Of a stretch of DNA of 5,290 bases, positions 1 through 4,985 are shown in pieces. Under the pieces are notes generated by a model, which saw only the letters and a program-made list of their open reading frames with translations, was not told the origin of the DNA and ran no database searches. Source of the stretch: Bacteroidetes bacterium HGW-Bacteroidetes-12 (GTDB lineage Bacteria > Bacteroidota > Bacteroidia > Flavobacteriales_E > Vicingaceae). The position numbers were made by a program, and so were the translations under genes. Positions within the stretch are counted from its first letter, which is position 1. Each line of letters opens with the position of its first letter. The stretch is taken from positions 1 through 5,290 of the forward strand of contig PHDR01000218.1 in assembly GCA_002841035.1 (NCBI GenBank), in the 5' to 3' direction.

Positions 1-193
1 ATTGTTTTATAAGTCATTGTAAATCATTAAGTTTAATAGCAAATTTTAAACGGGCGCAAATTAGGAATTTATAATTGCTCTGCCAATTTATATCAAAATT
101 TTTATAAAAGTTTAACATTTTGTGTTAATGTGTGGGTAAAAAAACAAAGAGACAAATTCTTGAAATTTAAAAACTGCAATAAAGGCATTTTAT

Positions 194-238
194 TGTATCA
201 AGTTACAGCTATTTTTAGTTTGTAATTTGCATGATACA
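194..238. repeat. imperfect inverted repeat (hairpin)
   Basis: TGTATCA at 194-200 is the exact reverse complement of TGATACA at 232-238. Inside it, TTACA at 203-207 pairs with TGTAA at 221-225, leaving a 13-base loop and an asymmetric internal loop. This could be an operator or a small RNA hairpin. There is no neighbouring gene whose distance makes the role clear, and in such AT-rich DNA chance is possible. Confidence 0.35.
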
Positions 239-269
239 TTTTTACCACACTTAAAATATTTTCATTAAT

Positions 270-300
270 TCTAATTTTTTATTCAAAATTAGATTTTTTT
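270..300 (+). terminator. possible rho-independent terminator (AT-rich hairpin plus T run)
   Basis: TCTAATTTT (270-278) pairs perfectly with AAAATTAGA (285-293) around a 6-base loop, and seven T residues follow (294-300). The shape fits an intrinsic terminator reading rightward. The stem is almost all A-T, and no coding sequence precedes it in the window. It could end a long 3' untranslated region or an unseen small RNA, or be chance. Confidence 0.3.
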
Positions 301-540
301 CATTTGTTTAAAAATTTTTGAACTCCAAGCATAGTATATTAAGAACAATTATACAGTGATCCAATAAGCCCCTATTTTATTGCTAAATTTTCGAATCATT
401 TGTTAAGCTTTCAAAATAGACCCAAAATCCCGTTAAAAAGCTCTAAAACGAAGAATTTTAACAAGGTCTTAAAATTTAATTAGCCGAAATTAAAATGAAT
501 TCAATTTTATTGTAATTTAGTCCAAATAAAATTTACTACT

Positions 541-2274
541 ATGAATGCACTAAGAATTAAACAGTTACTAACTGTTTGGTTTGTATTAAGTTTGATGCAA
601 ACCCAGGCTCAGATTAATAAATCAAAAGACCAAAGCACAACAATTACTGAAAAAGTAAATAGCATTAATGGCGGTATGCCAAACCGGATTTCTATGAATG
701 TTACCGTACCCAAACAAACGCAGGGCGCAACATTTGGCGAAAAAGTGAATGCGGGATTGGCAACAGCTAAAAAGACCCCTGAGCAAGAAGCGTCACTAAA
801 AGGTATTATTACCGGAAGTATTACCTGGGATTTAGCAACTGCCAAAAGTACAATAAAAGCGAGTTCAGTCGGCAATCTTGCCGGTGGTACTGGTGGCGGT
901 GCTGCAGCAGCTTCTTATGCTGCCACAGGTATGGTGATAAACCCCAATACTCAAGGTGTCGTTTCAACAATTTTCGTCAGAGAAGCCGGAAGCGGAATGG
1001 CTACCGGAAGACGACAATATCAACCTGTTTTTTTTGAAGGACAGGAAAATGTATGCACAGATTGCATTGCAAAAGTTAATCAAAATCCATATTTTCAGGA
1101 TAATGGAATGGCTGGTGAAATGACATCGCTTGAAAAAAATAAATTAGCAAAAGGCGTTGATGAAGATTGTGATGGTGTTTCTGACTTAATGGTTTCTTTG
1201 GTCAATGAGCAAACCGGCGCTGTGATGGCCAGCGTAAAAACCGAACGCTGCGGTGATTTCTTTTTTGAAAATCTGCCGGAAGCTTCTTATGTTGTTAAAA
1301 TAGGCGGGGAATTTATATCAAATAAATCTTACGATATTGTCTTTGATAAAAAAGGAACCTATGATGTTGCAGGTGAATTGCTTAGCGCAAATAATCAGTG
1401 GATCATTGAAATTAATTCAGGCCTTGCAGAAAACCCAAATGGCGGTGATAAGGTGAACGCCGGATTGCATGCTGCAGGCGGTGCAATTAGTCAAGGCGCC
1501 TCCCTTTTAGGCGGAGCGCTTCCTGGCGGTGCTGTTATCTCTGCAGCAGTCTCCAATTATTCACCCGGTGATCCAATTCCGGGGCTTGACGTGAAGCTTG
1601 GGAAAGCATCAAACGAACTGGATATCACTTCAAAAACAAATGAAAAAGGCCAATATGAATTTACTGGGTTAAGTGATGGAAACTACATGTTGTCATCAAC
1701 CCTACATTTTTTTATTGATGGCAGTATTCCGGTAAGTTTATGGTTTTCTAAAAAAGGTTATGATTATTATAAAGCACAATCTGACCAAAACAAAATTTCA
1801 AATGAATTACCAATTAAAGAAACCGCTGAAAATGAGATAAAAAATATAGAAAATGCAAAGGGTAAAAAAGGATTGAATGCCGTTAACGCTAAAACAAGCA
1901 AAACCAAATCCGAAAAAATAAATCCCGTTGCAATCACCACAGCGAAAGCCAGTTTGGAAGATTTCAAAAAATCATTAGCCGATTTAGAAAAATTAGTGAA
2001 TAAAGATAAACGTCAGTATTCTATTATGACACCTCAAATTAATAACGTTCGTAACCGAATCGATGAATTGGAAAGCAGGTTAAAAAATTTGGGATTCTTG
2101 GGAAGAACGGCCGCCACAATATCAGATTTGGATGCCAAATTGAATTTAATGAACACCGATGTTTCCGTGTTATTGGAAAATTTGGACCAACTGGGAAATG
2201 ATTATTCTTCTATTTCAAATGTGCTTAAAACCAAACATGATACCGCAAAAAATTCAGTGGGAAATATTCGTTAA
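541..2274 (+). CDS. secreted protein with two SdrD-B/transthyretin-like domains and a C-terminal coiled coil
   Basis: I recognise the domain types but not the function. Residues 1-23 look like a Sec signal peptide: positive N-end, hydrophobic core LLTVWFVLSL, likely cleavage after TQA. There is no lipobox cysteine, so the product is probably periplasmic, surface-bound or released. Two similar units follow. Unit 1 has GEKVNAGL (66-73), a Gly/Ala-rich run (114-130), a CxxC pair (C172, C175), an acidic DEDCDG stretch (207-212) and a beta domain (about 213-292). Unit 2 has GDKVNAGL (302-309), a longer Gly/Ala-rich hydrophobic run (311-337) and a clearer beta domain (about 346-410) with the TNEKGQYEFTGLSDGNYML-type pattern of SdrD-B, Cna-B and carboxypeptidase-regulatory folds. 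Residues 425-465 are Lys/Glu/Asn-rich. Residues 469-565 are heptad-like and probably form a coiled coil. There is no C-terminal sorting domain of the type IX kind that I can recognise. The ATG at 541 is chosen because the signal peptide starts there. No Shine-Dalgarno is present, as is usual in this phylum. The gene stands alone and ends at a strong terminator. Confidence 0.9.
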   Translation: MNALRIKQLLTVWFVLSLMQTQAQINKSKDQSTTITEKVNSINGGMPNRISMNVTVPKQTQGATFGEKVNAGLATAKKTPEQEASLKGIITGSITWDLATAKSTIKASSVGNLAGGTGGGAAAASYAATGMVINPNTQGVVSTIFVREAGSGMATGRRQYQPVFFEGQENVCTDCIAKVNQNPYFQDNGMAGEMTSLEKNKLAKGVDEDCDGVSDLMVSLVNEQTGAVMASVKTERCGDFFFENLPEASYVVKIGGEFISNKSYDIVFDKKGTYDVAGELLSANNQWIIEINSGLAENPNGGDKVNAGLHAAGGAISQGASLLGGALPGGAVISAAVSNYSPGDPIPGLDVKLGKASNELDITSKTNEKGQYEFTGLSDGNYMLSSTLHFFIDGSIPVSLWFSKKGYDYYKAQSDQNKISNELPIKETAENEIKNIENAKGKKGLNAVNAKTSKTKSEKINPVAITTAKASLEDFKKSLADLEKLVNKDKRQYSIMTPQINNVRNRIDELESRLKNLGFLGRTAATISDLDAKLNLMNTDVSVLLENLDQLGNDYSSISNVLKTKHDTAKNSVGNIR

Positions 2275-2328
2275 AAAGTCAAACTTATAAATTAATACAA
2301 ACCAAAACTGCCGAATAATATTCAAAAT

Positions 2329-2367
2329 AAAAAGGAGCATTAATTTTAAAATTAAATCTCCTTTTTT
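2329..2367. terminator. bidirectional terminator between convergent genes
   Basis: AAAAAGGAG (2329-2337) pairs perfectly with CTCCTTTTT (2358-2366). The interior is itself a perfect 16-base palindrome, TTAATTTT/AAAATTAA (2340-2355), so almost the whole segment can fold as one hairpin. T residues end the arm on both strands, so it can stop the secreted protein gene from the left and the tRNA-Lys gene from the right. The hairpin starts only two bases beyond the tRNA 3' end. Confidence 0.8.
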
Positions 2368-2368
2368 G

Positions 2369-2441
2369 TCGGCCCCGTGGGTTTCGAACCCACGACCTAC
2401 TGATTAAGAGTCAGTTGCTCTACCAACTGAGCTAGAGGCCG
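2369..2441 (-). tRNA. tRNA-Lys (anticodon CUU)
   Basis: On the minus strand the 73 bases fold as a full cloverleaf: acceptor CGGCCTC/GGGGCCG (one U-G pair), D stem GCTC/GAGC with loop AGTTGGTA, anticodon stem ACTGA/TCAGT with loop CTCTTAA, and T stem GTGGG/CCCAC with loop TTCGAAA. The anticodon CTT (window 2406-2408) reads the lysine codon AAG. The discriminator base is A. The CCA tail is not encoded, since C and then a run of A follow, so it must be added after transcription. No other tRNA is next to it. Confidence 0.97.
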
Positions 2442-2452
2442 AATTGCACTAA

Positions 2453-2460
2453 CAAAATTA
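2453..2460 (-). promoter_or_regulatory. -7 promoter box for tRNA-Lys
   Basis: Read on the minus strand this is TAATTTTG, an exact fit to the Bacteroidota -7 consensus TAnnTTTG. It ends 11 bases before the tRNA 5' end, a sensible distance for a start just upstream of the mature tRNA. I see no clear TTTG-type -33 box about 20 bases further upstream, so the assignment rests on the -7 element and its position. Confidence 0.55.
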
Positions 2461-2493
2461 ATGATAAAATTTAAATTAATCTTGATATTCCCA

Positions 2494-2520
2494 GGAAATA
2501 GACATTAACCCGTCTGTTCC
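2494..2520. repeat. small hairpin upstream of tRNA-Lys
   Basis: GGAA (2494-2497) pairs with TTCC (2517-2520), and TAGAC (2499-2503) pairs with GTCTG (2512-2516) with one G-T pair. One A is bulged and the loop has 8 bases. It lies between the end of the SusD gene and the tRNA promoter and might act as a weak terminator or be chance. No T run follows on the minus strand. Confidence 0.25.
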
Positions 2521-2616
2521 CTAATTTTAATCAGAAATCGATAATAAATTGGTCAAGTAGCGAATTTATGGGTAATGCCAGCTTGTTTCAATTATTTATA
2601 TTTTTTTTTTTAAAAT

Positions 2617-4122
2617 TTAGTAGCCGAAATTTTGTTTAAGCGCACTATTTAATCTCAATTGATTTTTGGGAATCGGCAAAAGGTCATGTCCACTAGGAAT
2701 TGTGATGTTAAAATGGTTTTTTAGATAAGCATCGTGTGCTCTTGAACGCCTTAATACATACCAAAGAGAGAATTCTCCGGCAAGTTCATGGCGGTATTCG
2801 TTTAACAGAACAGGCATAATATCATTGTTGGAAACTTGCTTAAGTTGCGCTCTCTTCCGGATTTTATTAATCAATGCAAGTGCACCCTTTGTGTCTCCAA
2901 CTTTAAGTTTTGCTTCCGCCAAATCCAGCAAAACTTGGCCATAGCGCATCAATATTACATTGGCCTTGCTAAAAACGGCGGATGCTGTTGTACTTGGATC
3001 TGGTGCTCGCCAATTTTTTACCGTATAATAGCCCGACCGCTCTTTGTCATTGCCAAGCCACGGGTTGCTTTTGGTTCCTAAAGTATTAATTCCCTGAAAT
3101 TGTTCCTGAACATTGTTATAACTTGAAATGTTAATGCTTGAATCTGGATGTGTTTGGCCAGGCTCAATCACTGTGGCTCTCCTTCTCTTGTCATTTTGTT
3201 CAAACGAATTCACCAAAATGGGGTTTACAAAAGCCAAAGCTGCACCGCCCACTTCTTTTGGAAGCGCAAAAGATTGAATGAACGTTGAATAATTATCGCG
3301 GCCCCATCCCAAATTTTCATTGCCATTAAACTGAATTTCAAAAATGGATTCCTTATTGTTTTGATGTTTAAAAGCATGGATATCCAAAAAATTTGGCATT
3401 AATTCATAATGGCCCTCTAATTTATTAAAGGCTTCAACAGCATTTTTGTAATCTCCAAGCCACATATAAGATTCTCCTATGTAAGCCAGAGCAGCACCTT
3501 TTGTTGCCCTGCCTAAATCAGATTTTGATTCATAAGCATGAGGTAAGTAGGCAATAGCTTTTGTTAAATCTTGAATGACCCAATTAAACACCTCATTTTG
3601 GTCAGCATTACTTGATTTTATGGATTCTGTCTCCCAAATTTCATTTGCATAAGGCACGTTGCCAAAATTTGAAGCCAAATAAAAATAAAATAAACCCCTG
3701 TTAAAATAACATTCGGCTTTTAATTGCTTAGCCTGTTCCAAAGAAATTATTTTTTTAACCAAAATTTCATCCACAGTTTTAATGGCAATATTGGCTTTTA
3801 CAATTCCTTCGTAAGATTGTGACCAAAAATTATTTAAAGCCACCTCATCCGGCGAAACATTAAAAGAAGAAAATGACCGTCCGGCCTCACCCCATAATTT
3901 TAAGTCCTGGCTTAAAAAATTAGCGGGATAAAAGATACCCTTTATCAAATAATCTTCTGAATTTTGGTAGGTCTCATATATTTCAGAAACCATGGCTAAG
4001 ACATCCACCTCCGTAAGTATTTCAGGTTTTGCTGAATTTTGAGGTACTTTATTTTTGGTCTCTAATTTACAGCCAACAAGTATGCTAAAAGAAAGAATAA
4101 AAACGATTGCAATATATTTCAT
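2617..4122 (-). CDS. RagB/SusD-family outer-membrane nutrient-binding lipoprotein
   Basis: SusD proteins are surface lipoproteins that cap a SusC TonB-dependent transporter and help capture glycans, peptides or other oligomers. The start is placed at 4122 because the protein then begins MKYIAIVFILSFSILVGC, a lipoprotein signal with lipobox LVGC and acylated C18. An in-frame ATG 22 codons upstream would bury this signal. The 501 residues are normal for the family. Family features in order: WSQSYEGIVKANIAI (100-114), the helical LKAECYFNRGLFYFYLASNFGNVPY (134-158, cited as landmark only by its ends L134 and Y158), GRATKGAALAYIGESYMWLGDY (204-225, a TPR-like helix pair), NKIRKRAQL (419-427), YRHELAGEFSLWYVLRR (443-459) and the C-terminal LLPIP...LNSALKQNFGY (481-501). 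The family's usual RWFDLRR near the end reads LWYVLRR here. No SusC lies upstream in the window, so the substrate cannot be inferred and the partner is missing from view. No clear terminator follows the stop. Confidence 0.95.
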   Translation of the reverse strand: MKYIAIVFILSFSILVGCKLETKNKVPQNSAKPEILTEVDVLAMVSEIYETYQNSEDYLIKGIFYPANFLSQDLKLWGEAGRSFSSFNVSPDEVALNNFWSQSYEGIVKANIAIKTVDEILVKKIISLEQAKQLKAECYFNRGLFYFYLASNFGNVPYANEIWETESIKSSNADQNEVFNWVIQDLTKAIAYLPHAYESKSDLGRATKGAALAYIGESYMWLGDYKNAVEAFNKLEGHYELMPNFLDIHAFKHQNNKESIFEIQFNGNENLGWGRDNYSTFIQSFALPKEVGGAALAFVNPILVNSFEQNDKRRRATVIEPGQTHPDSSINISSYNNVQEQFQGINTLGTKSNPWLGNDKERSGYYTVKNWRAPDPSTTASAVFSKANVILMRYGQVLLDLAEAKLKVGDTKGALALINKIRKRAQLKQVSNNDIMPVLLNEYRHELAGEFSLWYVLRRSRAHDAYLKNHFNITIPSGHDLLPIPKNQLRLNSALKQNFGY

Positions 4123-4206
4123 TTGTTGTAAATTAAATGGCCAATGCCAATGTGACAAATATTGGTTTAACTCTAATAAGTGCCGCAATTTTTAGCTAAA
4201 TATCTT

Positions 4207-4297
4207 GGGCGTTCCCACAAGGGTCGGGCTTTTCGTTACAATCTTTTTTGAAGCTAAAAAAGCTTCAAAAAAGGATTTTCACTTCAATCCCTAACGC
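4207..4297. repeat. structured hairpin element, likely a dispersed Bacteroidota repeat
   Basis: The core is a perfect 13-base-pair inverted repeat, CTTTTTTGAAGCT (4243-4255) against AGCTTCAAAAAAG (4261-4273), with a 5-A loop. With one bulged G it extends by AAT/ATT. The ends also pair: GCGTT (4209-4213) with AACGC (4293-4297). A small CCC-ACAA-GGG hairpin sits at 4214-4223. The outer text, beginning GGGCGTTCCC with GGGTCGGGCTTT and ending TTCAATCCCTAACGCAAA, matches my memory of intergenic repeats found many times in Flavobacteriia and related genomes; this was not checked. It may be a REP/MITE-like sequence or a structured RNA. It lies 85 bases upstream of the SusD start. Confidence 0.65.
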
Positions 4298-4318
4298 AAA
4301 TGCTGTTTTAATTAGAAC

Positions 4319-4453
4319 TTAGCCCAAATATTTAACTTAGTATGACTAAACCGGTATTAAGCCATTATATTTGTAAATTCGGTATTGTTTGCGTGTTTGG
4401 CAAATGTATTAAAATTCCTTTTTTAAAATTGGGCTAAACTCAAAATATTTAAC
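4319..4453. repeat. segment bounded by 9-base inverted and 11-base direct repeats
   Basis: TTAGCCCAA (4319-4327) is the exact reverse complement of TTGGGCTAA (4429-4437). AAATATTTAAC occurs directly at 4326-4336 and again at 4443-4453. Together they bracket about 100 bases. The arrangement resembles a small element with a target duplication, but the direct repeat is almost all A and T and chance is a real alternative. Confidence 0.3.
4401..4408 (-). promoter_or_regulatory. -7-like box, possible SusD gene promoter
   Basis: On the minus strand this reads TACATTTG, an exact TAnnTTTG match pointing toward the SusD gene. It lies 279 bases upstream of that start codon, and transcripts from it would include the 4207-4297 hairpin in a long 5' leader. 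No -33 box is seen at the usual spacing. An 8-base motif with two free positions is expected by chance now and then in AT-rich DNA. Confidence 0.25.
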
Positions 4454-4566
4454 GGAAGCTCATAATAACACCCTGATTATTGAGCACACTACCGAAAGAG
4501 CCAAATTCAAAAAATCAGTTTTTCCAAACGCTAAAGAGTGGCTGATTTTCAATAACTTATCCCTTT

Positions 4567-4707
4567 AGGGCAATGTTATTAATTTAAGACTTTGACGCTC
4601 TTTTTTTGTCCTGCCGAGGTACGTGGAATCTCATAATGGTTAGCTAATTTGATGTGATTCCTCCTTTGTCGGAATGACAAATATCCTTAACTTAATGACA
4701 TTGCCCT
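4567..4707. repeat. nested inverted repeats (MITE-like or REP-like element)
   Basis: The outer arms, 4567-4588 (AGGGCAATGTTATT...) and 4686-4707 (...AATGACATTGCCCT), are complementary at 20 of 22 positions. Inside lies a second, imperfect inverted repeat: 4605-4634 (TTTGTCCTGCCGAGG...GGAATCTCAT) against 4652-4681 (ATGTGATTCC...TCGGAATGACAAA), centred on the palindrome TTAGCTAA (4640-4647). The two arm pairs have axes about 6 bases apart, because 12 extra bases lie between the arms on the left side. The inner arms look like the GTCATTCCGAC...GGAATC intergenic repeats I remember from many Bacteroidota; this was not checked. No transposase is encoded, so any movement would need help from elsewhere. 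Confidence 0.7.
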
Positions 4708-4747
4708 TTATGGTATGAGTAAAAAATTGCTGAAAATGGAATATTGA

Positions 4748-4762
4748 ACTTGTCAGACAAGT
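4748..4762. repeat. 15-base perfect palindrome, possible operator
   Basis: ACTTGTC-A-GACAAGT is a perfect dyad with a single central base. It lies 224 bases before the CRTAC1-type start codon and 626 bases from the SusD start. Dyads of this size can bind dimeric regulators, but no second copy was seen in the window, and its distance from both starts makes the role uncertain. Confidence 0.3.
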
Positions 4763-4911
4763 CTCATTATTATAGCTTTTAAAAATGATAAGCTGAAAAT
4801 ATTTCAAGGAGGATTCTTCAGAAAAAATCTTTGAAGGTTAATGAAAGATTAATGAGTTGTTAACGAAAAGTCAACGTTGAAAAAAAAGATAAAATAGCTA
4901 ACTTCAATTGA

Positions 4912-4919
4912 TATATTTG
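4912..4919 (+). promoter_or_regulatory. -7 promoter box for the CRTAC1-type lipoprotein gene
   Basis: TATATTTG fits the Bacteroidota -7 consensus TAnnTTTG exactly and lies 66 bases before the ATG at 4986, giving a leader of about 60 bases. A clear TTTG-type -33 box is absent at the usual spacing; the nearest well-placed TTG (4877-4879) is too far upstream. It is the best promoter candidate for this gene, not a certain one. Confidence 0.4.
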
Positions 4920-4985
4920 AACTTTAAGAACCTAACATCACCAAAAACCTAACAAGCCATTTTTGTTAAACAAGCTCAAAAAAAG

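Larger units (their letters stand above)
1..540. other. AT-rich non-coding region upstream of the secreted protein gene
   Basis: No reading frame of useful length is open here on either strand; stops are frequent in all frames. The base composition is strongly AT-biased. It holds several short inverted repeats: TTAACA/TGTTAA at 112-128, a two-part hairpin at 194-238, a hairpin followed by a T run at 270-300, and GTTAAAA/TTTTAAC at 432-462. The last 30 bases before the start codon hold only a weak promoter-like TAATTTAG (513-520), which misses the Bacteroidota -7 consensus TAnnTTTG by one base. No gene tail from the left is seen, so the preceding gene ends outside the window. Confidence 0.7.
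4123..4985. other. long divergent intergenic region with structured repeats
   Basis: These 863 bases separate the starts of the SusD gene (leftward) and the CRTAC1-type gene (rightward). No convincing coding sequence was found. The region holds the 4207-4297 hairpin element, a 9-base inverted pair and an 11-base direct repeat around 4319-4453, hairpins at 4458-4485 and 4511-4549, the nested inverted repeat at 4567-4707, a 15-base palindrome at 4748-4762 and a promoter-like box at 4912-4919. Both genes must have their promoters here. The length and repeat content are unusual compared with the 174-base gap on the other side of the SusD gene. Confidence 0.75.

Noticed and set aside
470..495. Similarity between sequence upstream of the secreted protein gene and the end of the SusD gene near 2611-2632 (shared TAGCCGAAATT)
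   Set aside because: The second copy is explained by the codons and stop of SusD, and the matching text is short and AT-rich, so chance is enough.
609..875. Open frame of 88 codons on the minus strand
   Set aside because: It lies wholly inside the secreted protein gene in antisense and shows no recognisable domain of its own; its hydrophobic look comes from reading the opposite strand.
1767..1967. Open frame of 66 codons on the minus strand
   Set aside because: It is antisense to the Lys/Glu-rich linker of the secreted protein, which automatically yields Phe/Leu-rich sequence.
2836..3081. Open frame of 81 codons on the plus strand, rich in cysteine
   Set aside because: It is entirely antisense to the SusD gene, whose coding signal is clear.
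4123..4188. A 22-codon N-terminal extension of the SusD protein from an upstream in-frame ATG
   Set aside because: It would put a polar stretch in front of a well-formed lipoprotein signal peptide with lipobox LVGC; the start at 4122 is far more likely.
4366..4373. TATATTTG on the plus strand, a perfect -7-like box
   Set aside because: No gene starts within 600 bases downstream on that strand and no -33 partner is seen, so it is probably a chance match.
4413..4568. Stop-free stretch of 51 codons on the plus strand (ending LIFNNLSL)
   Set aside because: It looks mildly protein-like but has no ATG or GTG start, overlaps the repeats at its end and matches no family I recognise. It could be a gene remnant, but this cannot be supported.
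4806..4812. AAGGAGG, a perfect Shine-Dalgarno-like motif
   Set aside because: No start codon follows at a workable distance, and Bacteroidota rarely rely on such motifs.
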